A program made the position numbers and the translations under genes. This document shows positions 18,297 through 25,974 of a stretch of DNA of 64,000 bases, piece by piece. Numbering within the stretch: position 1 is the first letter of the stretch; the number at the start of each line of letters is the position of its first letter. The notes under the pieces were generated by a model. That model was not told the origin of the DNA, did no database searches, and saw only the letters and a list, made by a program, of their open reading frames with translations. Source of the DNA: an uncultured Mucilaginibacter sp. (lineage in GTDB: Bacteria > Bacteroidota > Bacteroidia > Sphingobacteriales > Sphingobacteriaceae); assembly GCF_946479965.1 (NCBI RefSeq), contig NZ_CAMLHX010000015.1:1-64000 (forward strand), read 5' to 3'.

Positions 18297-19319
18297 TCAT
18301 TTTGTTCTTTCCAGCTCGAACAGCTCTGCTAAATGTTTGTAGGATAACAGCCTGTCATCAAAATCTTCGGCAATGGTAACGGCTATAATTTCGTCAATGC
18401 TGTAGCTTTCTGCGAGTATAGTAATGCGTTCTTTTACCATCTTAGGCGTTCCCGCTACCACCCGCTGGCGGTTATAACGTATCCTGTCTTGTTCCTGCAA
18501 AGTATATTGCATGTCTTTAACGTCTTCATAACCCAAAGCAGATATACCGCCGCCGCGTTCCAACTGAATAAAGCGATGATCCATTACTGCTTTGTGTTGC
18601 GCTATTTTTTCTTCATCTTCTGAGCAGAAAACAAATATGGCCATGTTGGCTTGCGGCTGATCCAGGTCAAGTGATGGCTTAAACCGCTCTTTATACTGAT
18701 GCACAGCCTGCGGTCCGCCAACAGGGTTTATAAAATGCGCAAACGAGAAACCCATGCCAAAATGTGCGGCAAACAACCCGCTTTGTCCGCTTGAACTAAG
18801 CAGCCACATATCCGGTACCGTTTTCACCTGTGGAATGGCTCTGATACGCCCCTGCGGTGTACCCGGCTCGCCGGTATCATGAAAGTAGTTTTGGAGGTCG
18901 GTAAGCTGCTCCATAAAATCCTGCTCACTGAAATGGTTGGAGGGATTTAAAAGGGAAGCTGTTAATCGGTCGGTACCAGGCGCACGGCCCATGCCCAGAT
19001 CAATCCGCCCCGGTGCCAGTGCTTCCAGCATCCTGAAATTTTCGGCAACTTTTAATGCGCTGTGGTTGGGCATCATTACCCCGCCTGAACCCACCCGGAT
19101 AGTTTTGGTTTGCGATGCCAGGTAGGCTATTAAAACTTCAGGCGTTGAGCCCGCCAGGCTGCCCGTATTATGATGTTCTGATACCCAAAAGCGGGTGTAG
19201 CCTAGTTCTTCGGTATATTTTGCTAACGCGATGGTCTCCTGCACGGCTTGCTCAGCAGTAACGCCTTTACGCACGGGCGATTGATCTAAAACGCTTAGCC
19301 TTAATTTTTTTGCTTCCAT
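18297..19319 (-). CDS. LLM-class flavin-dependent oxidoreductase (luciferase-like)
   Basis: A 340-residue TIM-barrel protein of the luciferase-like monooxygenase family. LSVLDQSPVRKG at the start and TEELGYTRFWVSEHHNTGSLAGSTPEVLIAYLASQTKTIRVGSGGVMMPNHS are typical of the MsnO8/YhbW-like subgroup, as are NFRMLEALAPGRIDLGMGRAPG and, near the end, GTPKMVKERI. These enzymes use reduced FMN. The substrate is unknown and light emission is not implied. It is a single gene between the desaturase and a lipoprotein gene on the same strand, separated by about 80 bp on each side. Confidence 0.93.
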   Translation of the reverse strand: MEAKKLRLSVLDQSPVRKGVTAEQAVQETIALAKYTEELGYTRFWVSEHHNTGSLAGSTPEVLIAYLASQTKTIRVGSGGVMMPNHSALKVAENFRMLEALAPGRIDLGMGRAPGTDRLTASLLNPSNHFSEQDFMEQLTDLQNYFHDTGEPGTPQGRIRAIPQVKTVPDMWLLSSSGQSGLFAAHFGMGFSFAHFINPVGGPQAVHQYKERFKPSLDLDQPQANMAIFVFCSEDEEKIAQHKAVMDHRFIQLERGGGISALGYEDVKDMQYTLQEQDRIRYNRQRVVAGTPKMVKERITILAESYSIDEIIAVTIAEDFDDRLLSYKHLAELFELERTK

Positions 19320-19400
19320 ATTATAATGAATGCAAAGGTAAGGTTACCGATTATGCCTTTATGTTCTACCCAATTTTATGGCATTGGGGTTACAGATGTT

Positions 19401-20054
19401 TTATTTAATAAGATAGCTGCTTATTGTTGTAGACGATGAGAAACCGAATAGAGAAGAACTATCCAACTGAATCAAACCCACACCCTTTGCTGTGTAAAAC
19501 TCATATGTTACCCAGGTTTCCATTGCGCCGGTAATGTTGTATTGCAGCAAGAGTTTGGTGTGCACAACATCGGTAAAGGTTTTACCCGATACCACCTTGC
19601 TAATGCCTCTTTCCATTACTTCGCCAACAAGTTGAGCAGGAAAAGAGTTTACAGTCCCGTCGTCTGTTACCGGAGCGGTCCATTTTTGGCCTACGGCCAT
19701 GTTATCTGTCAGGTAAGTAAATTCAAGTGTTATGCCATTCATTAAGGTTGTGCTGCGAAATGTATACTTTCCATTCCCATGGTAGTAATACGAGTTCTCG
19801 CTTTGTGTTCCCGTCGTAGTATTGGCAGTGTAATATAACTTGCCGTTAATAGTTTGGGTAGCACCAGTCATGGTGGTGGTTTGCGTCAGCGTTAAGCCCG
19901 AACTAATGGCGTTGTACTTCCAGTAGCTGCCTTTAGTTACCGGCTGGTAGCTATCAGATTTTGGGGTTCCTTCCGGAAAGACAGGTGTATCAAGCTTACA
20001 GCCGGTCGCGCAAATAACTAAAGCAATGACGAGAAGTGATAAGGTCTTTTTCAT
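19401..20054 (-). CDS. Hypothetical lipoprotein
   Basis: A 217-residue protein with lipobox ATGC (Cys19) after a hydrophobic LLVIALVICA. The mature part is rich in Thr, Ser and Gly, with predicted beta strands (YWKYNAISSGLTLTQTTTMTG, GKLYYTANTTTGTQ, SYYYHGNGKYTFRSTTL, GISKVVSGKTFTDVVHTKLLL). It resembles a single beta-sandwich or lipocalin-like secreted domain, but no family is recognised. The next gene on the strand is the LLM oxidoreductase, with no overlap. Probably an envelope lipoprotein with unknown role. Confidence 0.85.
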   Translation of the reverse strand: MKKTLSLLVIALVICATGCKLDTPVFPEGTPKSDSYQPVTKGSYWKYNAISSGLTLTQTTTMTGATQTINGKLYYTANTTTGTQSENSYYYHGNGKYTFRSTTLMNGITLEFTYLTDNMAVGQKWTAPVTDDGTVNSFPAQLVGEVMERGISKVVSGKTFTDVVHTKLLLQYNITGAMETWVTYEFYTAKGVGLIQLDSSSLFGFSSSTTISSYLIK

Positions 20055-20114
20055 TGCTTAAAGATAGGCAAAAACCGCTAATTATAACTGATCGCCAGTC
20101 ACTAATCACCAGTT

Positions 20115-20576
20115 TTAATCCTTAAAATGATACAGGAATACAACCTCGCCTTTGTATGCGGGTTTTTTCTCGCCTTCTATCTCCATAGTAACACCAATAG
20201 CAGCTTTGGTAATACCGCGTAAATTAACAATTGAAGCCAATGTAGCGATAAGCCTTACCCTGCTGTTTACCTTTACAGGCTGGGCAAACCTTATGTTTTC
20301 AATAGAGTAATTGATCTCCATTTTAAGGTTCTGCACATCGGCTATCTGGTGCCAGAAATAAGGCAATAGCGATACTGTTAAATAACCGTGTGCTATTGTC
20401 GCACCAAACGGACCTTCATTTTTAGCACGCTCTTCGTCTGTATGTATCCACTGGTGATCAATTGTAGCCTCGGCAAACTGATTTATTTGTTGTTGCGTGA
20501 TGGTGTGCCAACCTGATGTGCCGATCTCTTTTCCTAAAAGAGCTTCAAATTCGGCGTAATTGTTAATGATTACCAT
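20115..20576 (-). CDS. MaoC family (R)-specific enoyl-CoA hydratase-like protein
   Basis: A 153-residue hot-dog-fold protein. The catalytic region is FAEATIDHQWIHTDEERA with Asp40 and His45 at the expected five-residue spacing, and GPFGATIAHGYLTVSLLPYF is the following family signature. MaoC-type hydratases add water to trans-2-enoyl-CoA, and homologues of this size (about 150 aa) often act on short or medium acyl-CoAs. The gene lies 40 bp downstream of the ABC exporter gene and in the same direction, so it may be co-transcribed, though the link is unclear. Confidence 0.93.
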   Translation of the reverse strand: MVIINNYAEFEALLGKEIGTSGWHTITQQQINQFAEATIDHQWIHTDEERAKNEGPFGATIAHGYLTVSLLPYFWHQIADVQNLKMEINYSIENIRFAQPVKVNSRVRLIATLASIVNLRGITKAAIGVTMEIEGEKKPAYKGEVVFLYHFKD

Positions 20577-20616
20577 TTGGATGCGTTGTGTAGTTTTTTA
20601 ATATGTTGTTAGGTGT

Positions 20617-22479
20617 TTATCGTGTTATTCCTGCCGAATTAAATTGCAGATCGTACAATTTACGGTAATAACCATCTTCTATACGTAAAAGTTCCTGATG
20701 GGTTCCTTCTTCTTTTATTTCGCCGTGATCAAGCACTATAATTTTATCGGCGTTTTGTATGGTGGATAGGCGGTGCGCAATAACAATTGCTGTGCGGCCC
20801 TCCATTAGCTTGTCAATCGCTTTTTGTATCAGTATTTCTGTTTCGGTATCAACAGACGATGTAGCCTCATCCAATACCAATATGGCAGGATCATAAACCA
20901 ATGCACGAATAAAGGAGATAAGTTGTGCCTGCCCTGCTGATAATGTAGCGCCGCGTTCCATCACATTATAATCATAACCACCCGGCAGGCGCATAATAAA
21001 GTCATGGGCACCTACATCTTTTGCTGCCGCGATGATCTGCTCGCGGGTGATGATCTCATTATTAAGACTTATGTTATTCGCTATAGTATCGCTAAACAAA
21101 AACACATCTTGTATTACCGTCGCTATCTGCGAGCGCAGGTAGTTAACATCATAATCGTGGATGGAATGCCCGTCAATAGTCACCTCGCCTTTGCCGATCT
21201 CATAAAAGCGATTCAATATGTTTATAGTTGATGATTTACCTGCTCCGGTTGCACCCACTAAGGCCAGTTTTTCGCCCGGTTTAACTTTAAAATTGATGTT
21301 TTTTAATACCCAGTTCTCGTCATTATAAGCAAACCAAACATCCTTAAATTCAATTTCACCGTTTAGTCGGCCCGTCTGTAGTTGTCCGGTGTTTACAGCC
21401 ACTTCGTCGGTGTCTAATACTTTAAATATTCTGTCGGCGCCTACCATGCCCATTTGCAGGGTATTAAACTTATCCGCCAGTTGGCGTATAGGGCGAAACA
21501 GTAAGTTGAGCAATATTATGAACTCTAAAATAACACCCGCTGTTACCGGTTTGCCCGTAGATGAAATAGCTGTAAGTTGTTGATCTGTAAGGATCCGCTT
21601 GCAGCCATACCATACCAGCAAACCCATGCATATCGCAAACAAAATCTCAACCACCGGGAAGAATATAGAGTAATACCAGTTAGAGCGAATGTTGGCATCG
21701 CGGTATTTTAAGTTAACCGCTCTGAACTTGCGCATTTCCTGCTCTTCGCGGGCAAAGTTTTGTATTATGCTGATGCCTGATATATGCTCTGCTAAAAAAG
21801 TATTTAGGCGAGCCACCTGCGTGCGCACTTCCTGGAAAGAAGACTTTATAGCCTCTTTAAAAACATAAGTGGAAGCAAAAAGCAAGGGCATTGGTATTAA
21901 AGTTATCAATGCCAGTTTCCAATCTTTAAATAGCATGGCTGCCACAATAGCCACCACTAATAAAAGGTCGCCAATTATAGAGATCAAACCTTCCGCAAAA
22001 ATATCGGCAATGGTTTCCAGATCAGACACCGTACGGGTTATAAGCATGCCAATAGGCGTACGATCAAAATATTTTAAACGCAGGCTGGTAATGTGATTGA
22101 ATACATTTATCCGCAAGTCGCGGATAACAGACTGGCCCAAAGTATTTGTTAGATAGGTTTGATAATATTGAGCCACGGTTTGAATAACAAGCAAGGCGAG
22201 CATAATTTCCACCATCAGCAGCAGGCCATCATAGTTATTCACCATGATGTAATCGTCCAATGTTTTTTGGATAAGCAGTGGCAAAGCCAAGGCACTTACC
22301 GCCAAAAAAACGGTCAGAAAAGCAGATATAACAAAGATTGAGCGATATGGCCGTACATAGCGCATGATCCGCTTGAGCAACTGCCAGTCGAACGCTTTAC
22401 CGGTAATACCTCCCCCGCCTCCTGAAGGGGGAGCCTTTGAAGTCTCCTTTTGTTGCTCATTATTTTTATCAGTACTCAC
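20617..22479 (-). CDS. ABC-type exporter, fused permease and ATPase (MsbA-like half transporter)
   Basis: A 620-residue half transporter. The N-terminal ~35 residues are low complexity (NEQQKETSKAPPSGGGGGITGK). The transmembrane domain (about 40-330) has six helices, and the ATPase domain (about 370-605) has Walker A GATGAGKSS, the Q-loop in VIQDVFLFSD, signature LSAGQ (unusual: LSGGQ is typical), Walker B ILVLDEATSSVD and H-loop AHRLST. It would work as a homodimer in the inner membrane; substrates of this subfamily include lipids and drugs. The Gly/Pro stretch matches a repeat inserted in the start of the gene (22409-22434). It is 40 bp upstream of the maoC-like gene. Confidence 0.93.
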   Translation of the reverse strand: MSTDKNNEQQKETSKAPPSGGGGGITGKAFDWQLLKRIMRYVRPYRSIFVISAFLTVFLAVSALALPLLIQKTLDDYIMVNNYDGLLLMVEIMLALLVIQTVAQYYQTYLTNTLGQSVIRDLRINVFNHITSLRLKYFDRTPIGMLITRTVSDLETIADIFAEGLISIIGDLLLVVAIVAAMLFKDWKLALITLIPMPLLFASTYVFKEAIKSSFQEVRTQVARLNTFLAEHISGISIIQNFAREEQEMRKFRAVNLKYRDANIRSNWYYSIFFPVVEILFAICMGLLVWYGCKRILTDQQLTAISSTGKPVTAGVILEFIILLNLLFRPIRQLADKFNTLQMGMVGADRIFKVLDTDEVAVNTGQLQTGRLNGEIEFKDVWFAYNDENWVLKNINFKVKPGEKLALVGATGAGKSSTINILNRFYEIGKGEVTIDGHSIHDYDVNYLRSQIATVIQDVFLFSDTIANNISLNNEIITREQIIAAAKDVGAHDFIMRLPGGYDYNVMERGATLSAGQAQLISFIRALVYDPAILVLDEATSSVDTETEILIQKAIDKLMEGRTAIVIAHRLSTIQNADKIIVLDHGEIKEEGTHQELLRIEDGYYRKLYDLQFNSAGITR

Positions 22480-22554
22480 TTTTTCAAATGTAAAGCATTG
22501 TTAAGCTAAAATAAAATATCCACTATAGTTCCCCCTTTAGGGGGGTAGGGGGCT
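22409..22554. repeat. Inverted pair of short G/C-rich repeats, one inside an ABC transporter gene
   Basis: The arm at 22409-22434 lies in the coding sequence for APPSGGGGG. The matching arm at 22529-22554 is intergenic and ends at the truA stop codon. Read in opposite strands, both follow TCCCCCTT(C/T)AGG(A/G)GG...GGGGG. They are about 95 bp apart and could pair across the transporter start region. A duplicated mobile-type repeat is the likely source. Confidence 0.7.
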
Positions 22555-23305
22555 AATACCTTACCTCCGTTAAAAACAAACCATCCGCAGGCACAGATGT
22601 TCCGGCATTACCTCGGTTTTTACTTGCTATAATGTCGCGTACAGCGTCCGGCTCAATTTGTTTACGGCCTACCATTATTAGGGTACCCACAATGGCCCGT
22701 ACCATGTTGCGTAAAAACCTGTCGGCCGAGATATGGAACACAATTCCATTTTCGGCTTCTACCCACTCTGCCCTTGTTATTTTGCAGTTGTTGGTTTTAA
22801 CCTGTGTGTTTGATTTGCTAAAGCAGCTAAAATCAGTGTATTCCTTTATAATATCAGCTGCTTGGTTCATTAAATCAATATCCGGCGTGTCGCGCAGCAG
22901 CCAGGAGTAGCCTGCTTTAAAAGGATCTTTATGAAAATGTATATGATATTGGTACGAACGCTGCGTGGCATCAAACCGCGCATTGGCATCAGCCGCGACG
23001 GGGAAAATTTGTTTTATAGCGATATCTGTTGGAAGGAGATAATTTATACTCCGTAGTACTTTTTCGTAGTCCATGGTCCATGGTTCATCGTCTATAGACT
23101 TTACATCAAAGTGCGCAAAAAACTGTGTGGCGTGAACCCCGGCATCGGTGCGGCCGCAGCCGGTTGTGTAAATGGGTTGTCTTAAAATAGTGGAAAACGC
23201 TTTATTTAAAACCTCCTGAATACTGACCGCGTTGGGTTGAAGCTGCCAGCCATGGTAATGGCTGCCATCGTAAGATAGTTCAATGAAATAGCGTTGCGTG
23301 TTCAA
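22553..23305 (-). CDS. truA: tRNA pseudouridine synthase A
   Basis: A 250-residue protein of the TruA family. It has ELSYDGSHYHGWQLQPN near the start and the catalytic GRTDAGVHATQ with Asp54. It also has TQRSYQYHIHF, and FLRNMVRAIVGTLIMVGR is the conserved RNA-binding end. TruA makes pseudouridine at positions 38-40 of the anticodon stem of many tRNAs. Length matches the family (about 245-270). The gene is transcribed toward the ABC exporter on the same strand; its stop coincides with the end of a G/C-rich repeat. It stands about 75 bp downstream of the DUF892 gene, whose stop is at 23380. Confidence 0.96.
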   Translation of the reverse strand: MNTQRYFIELSYDGSHYHGWQLQPNAVSIQEVLNKAFSTILRQPIYTTGCGRTDAGVHATQFFAHFDVKSIDDEPWTMDYEKVLRSINYLLPTDIAIKQIFPVAADANARFDATQRSYQYHIHFHKDPFKAGYSWLLRDTPDIDLMNQAADIIKEYTDFSCFSKSNTQVKTNNCKITRAEWVEAENGIVFHISADRFLRNMVRAIVGTLIMVGRKQIEPDAVRDIIASKNRGNAGTSVPADGLFLTEVRY

Positions 23306-23355
23306 GCTGCGAATTTAGTGATTAGTTAACGACATGGAACTAATCTTTAACAACC

Positions 23356-23373
23356 TCCCGATAGCTATCGGGA
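23356..23373. repeat. Perfect palindrome TCCCGATAGCTATCGGGA, copy 1
   Basis: An 18-bp perfect palindrome between the DUF892 and truA genes, seen again at 25909-25926. Confidence 0.9.
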
Positions 23374-23379
23374 CACAAC

Positions 23380-23898
23380 TCAACTAATGTACTCCTTATA
23401 AATCGCATCAAACAATACCTTGTTCTCTACAGCGGTATCAAAAGGCTGGTTTAAAAAGCTGTTGTCGTAGCCAATAGCCGTAGCCAGGTTTTTAAGTACT
23501 TTAAAGTAGGTAACTTCAATCCCCTCTATTATCTGCAAATAAAATAAAATGAATACATCGCGCTCAAGTGGTGTTTTGCCCGATTTGATTACTGATAGAT
23601 AAGCCTCCAGCGTCATGCCCTTCATTCCCAAAATACTAATTTTTGACGGCTGTTCGTTTATGGTGTTATAAATAGCATCCAATTGCTGTGTCTGTGTTAC
23701 GGTGTCGTCCTGGCATTCGAGTATGGCCAGTTTAAGTTGTTGCAATGATGCTATCTCTACCACTTCGCCTAAAAAATCAAGCAGGTGCTGTTTGCCAAAA
23801 TATATGTTGTTAAGATGTTCTAAAAACATGCGTTTAAGGTGCGCGTCTTTTATTACAACGTCTTTAGGGGTTTGGGGGTCGTTTGGGTTTTCTGTCAT
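23380..23898 (-). CDS. DUF892 ferritin-like (YciE/YciF-type) protein
   Basis: The ATG at 23898 gives 172 residues (MTENPNDPQTPKDV). The upstream frame to 23928 adds LNLGIRFIA, which looks like untranslated sequence. The body is a four-helix ferritin-like bundle: KRMFLEHLNNIYFGKQHLLDFLGEVVEIA, QLKLAILECQDDTVTQTQQL, FILFYLQIIEGIEVTYFKVLKNLA. Family members (E. coli YciE/YciF) are associated with stress responses. Metal ligands appear limited (few His/Glu at canonical spots), so iron binding is uncertain. The gene is transcribed toward truA, with the 18-bp palindrome between them. Confidence 0.85.
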   Translation of the reverse strand: MTENPNDPQTPKDVVIKDAHLKRMFLEHLNNIYFGKQHLLDFLGEVVEIASLQQLKLAILECQDDTVTQTQQLDAIYNTINEQPSKISILGMKGMTLEAYLSVIKSGKTPLERDVFILFYLQIIEGIEVTYFKVLKNLATAIGYDNSFLNQPFDTAVENKVLFDAIYKEYIS

Positions 23899-24027
23899 AG
23901 CGATAAATCGGATGCCTAAATTTAACACTATTATTTGTATGTCATAATCTACACCTGACCAATAATAATAATGGACTGATGCTATGGCAAATAATTTATA
24001 TTTGTCCTACAATAAAATTGACGCCTT

Positions 24028-24495
24028 ATGTTGCAAAGAATACAAAGTATATATCTTCTTTTTGCCGCGCTGGTTATAGCGGCCTTGTTTGTTTTTCCGT
24101 TGGTGCATGATGTATATGTCGACGGGCAATCTGTTACCATAAATGTTATGGGCATTTACACTTATGTAAACGGGCAAGCCCAGCAGGTGCAGGCTTTTAT
24201 GCCGTTGACTATCGCTACGGTTGTTGTGGCGTTAATACCGGTTATCATCATCTTTATGTATCGCGACCGCAAAAGGCAAATAATGCTGTGTTATGGTGCA
24301 ATGGGTGTTATTTTGGCTTACAGCTACTGGGTGTCAACCACTGTGAAAAATGCAATTGGTGGGGCCGATTTGCAGATGTCTAATTATGGCATTGGCATCA
24401 TTCTGCTTTCATTAGCTATAGTTCTGATCATAATCGCGCAGAAATCCATTCAAAAAGACGAAAAGCTGGTGCGCTCTGCTGACAGGTTGAGATAG
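24028..24495 (+). CDS. DUF4293 family membrane protein
   Basis: A 155-residue inner-membrane protein with about four hydrophobic segments: LQRIQSIYLLFAALVIAALFVFPL (about 2-25), ATVVVALIPVIIIFMY, MLCYGAMGVILAYSYW and GIGIILLSLAIVLIIIAQKS. The start MLQRIQSIYL is the hallmark of DUF4293, a Bacteroidota-specific family of unknown function. The C-terminus KDEKLVRSADRLR is charged and also family-like. It is divergent from the DUF892 gene and convergent with the yceH-like gene, with 15 bp between stops. No RBS is obvious. Confidence 0.93.
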   Translation: MLQRIQSIYLLFAALVIAALFVFPLVHDVYVDGQSVTINVMGIYTYVNGQAQQVQAFMPLTIATVVVALIPVIIIFMYRDRKRQIMLCYGAMGVILAYSYWVSTTVKNAIGGADLQMSNYGIGIILLSLAIVLIIIAQKSIQKDEKLVRSADRLR

Positions 24496-24510
24496 CAGTA
24501 CTCCAATTCG

Positions 24511-25164
24511 CTACCCCTTCAACTCTTTTACTAAACTATCAAAGGCTTCGCGAAGGGTGGCTAGCTCTTCTTCCAGTTGGGTTACGCGGGCTTCTAATCC
24601 GCCAGTGCTGCGGGTAGGGGCGGGCTCATCGTTCCAGTCGTCTGATATTTGGGGTTCGCCGGATAGGAGGTGGGCGTAGCGGGCTTCCTTTTGGCCGGGG
24701 CGTTTGGGTAGCTGGGTTATAAATTGGGGCTGACCGGTGGCCAGTTTATCCAGGTACTCCTGCACTTCTTCTATGGTCTCAAACTCGTACAGGCGGGCCG
24801 AGTTGGTGTTCAGTTCTCCCGGTGTTAGAGGGCCGCGCAGCATGAGCAGGCACAGCAGCGCCAGTTCTTGCGGGATGAGCGGGTATACTATGGCGAAGTT
24901 GTGCTTAAACTTGATGGCCCTGCTTGATCCTCCTGTGGCGGTTGAGATCAGTCCGCGTTTTTTGAGGGAGTTGAGGGCGTCCATTACGGTTGCTTCCTCG
25001 TATTGCACCACGGGGTTGCGCGATGTTTTCTGGTTGCAGGCGGTGGTTAGGCCGTTCAGCGTCATGGGGTAGTAGTCGGGGGTGGTGCGGCTTTTCTCTA
25101 TTAACGAGCCCAGCACACGCAGTTCGGCAGCGTCTAAAACAGGTAAGGTTTGTGGTGTATCCAT
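24511..25164 (-). CDS. YceH family protein (DUF480)
   Basis: A 217-residue protein of the YceH family: two winged-helix-like domains. Typical segments are LDAAELRVLGSLIEKSRTTPDYYPMTLNGLTTACNQKTSRNPV at the N-terminus and ALLCLLMLRGPLTPGELNTNSARLYEF. It ends in a coiled coil (LEARVTQLEEELATLREAFDSL, about 185-210). The function is unknown, although the fold resembles DNA-binding domains. It is a single gene, convergent with DUF4293 and followed upstream by the gene-free repeat region 25.2-26 kb. Confidence 0.94.
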   Translation of the reverse strand: MDTPQTLPVLDAAELRVLGSLIEKSRTTPDYYPMTLNGLTTACNQKTSRNPVVQYEEATVMDALNSLKKRGLISTATGGSSRAIKFKHNFAIVYPLIPQELALLCLLMLRGPLTPGELNTNSARLYEFETIEEVQEYLDKLATGQPQFITQLPKRPGQKEARYAHLLSGEPQISDDWNDEPAPTRSTGGLEARVTQLEEELATLREAFDSLVKELKG

Positions 25165-25204
25165 AGCGGGGTAAATATAATATTTTAGGGCTTTACTAGG
25201 TGGT

Positions 25205-25410
25205 GTTCCGTTTCAGGAATATATGAAACAGGGGAAACGCAGTGAAACAGAAAATTTGATAAGTGATTTATTATTAACGCTTTGTGTTTAAAAGTGAAAC
25301 AAGATGAAACTACTTATTCGTCAGGAAATTTTGCTGTGGATTTGTGGTAACTTTTTGGTTGTCAGTATGGTTGTGAAATTGGTGATTTTTGTTTCAGTGG
25401 TGGAACAAAA
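25205..25410. repeat. Intergenic GNAAC repeat element, copy B (N = A)
   Basis: Hairpin arms GTTTCA (25210-25215) and TGAAAC (25224-25229), five direct GAAAC units (25225, 25234, 25244, 25296, 25306) and the core at 25309-25343 (TTATTCGTCAGGAAATTTTGCTG). It aligns to copy A over more than 100 bp but carries A instead of C inside nearly every GNAAC motif. It lies between the yceH-like gene and the MITE-like element. One GGAAC occurs at its right end. Confidence 0.72.
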
Positions 25411-25422
25411 AATTGGTGGGTT

Positions 25423-25966
25423 ATCGCTTGGTAAATCCTTTCGCGCTTGGCTTGCCCCGCTATGGCCGCGGAGGCCTTTTTTCTTTTTCTTGATAAAAAG
25501 AAACAAAAATCAAGTCAGCAGGAAATGCTTCTTTGCGCGCGGGGCCTTTGCCCTGCAAGTCAGGTAAAACCGCGGGCTGTAAAATTTTGCGCCGCTGTCG
25601 CTCGCACATGGCCTACGCTTCAGCAAAAAATTACTATGCCCCTGCCTACGCACGGGCCACCAGTTTTACCTGATTTCGCCCGAAGCTGACCTGCTGACGT
25701 TTGTGCTTCATTAAAAATTGCTGCTATAAAAAAAGAAGCGCAAGGGCCTGCCAAGGTGCGCGGCCGGGAGTCTGGCCTGTGAAGTGGCAGCGATCAGCTT
25801 GGCTTGATTTATTCGTATTTGTTTGTTTTATTATGGCACTCATGAGGTCGCTGCGCTTAGTTTTTGGTTACTTTTGTATCAAGATAAAAGTAACAGGCCT
25901 CCGCGGCATCCCGATAGCTATCGGGAGAGCGGGGCAAGCCAAGCGCGAAAGGATTTACCGAGCGAT
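25423..25966. mobile_element. MITE-like non-coding element with long terminal inverted repeats (544 bp)
   Basis: The terminal inverted repeats start ATCGCTTGGTAAATCC and end GGATTTACCGAGCGAT. The arms continue as TTTCGCGCTTGGCTTGCCCCGCT / AGCGGGGCAAGCCAAGCGCGAAA, then CCGCGGAGGCC / GGCCTCCGCGG. The right arm is split by an 18-bp palindrome (25909-25926). Deeper inner pairs follow: CTTGATAAAAAG-like and TATCAAGATAAAAG; TCAGGTAAAAC (25559) / GTTTTACCTGA (25661); GTCAGCAGG / CCTGCTGAC. No transposase gene or credible frame is present, so it would need a transposase in trans. Confidence 0.78.
25909..25926. repeat. Perfect palindrome TCCCGATAGCTATCGGGA, copy 2
   Basis: Identical to the 18-bp palindrome at 23356-23373. 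It lies within the right arm of the MITE-like element and interrupts its symmetry with the left arm, which suggests later insertion or local rearrangement. Confidence 0.9.
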
Positions 25967-25974
25967 GAGTAATC

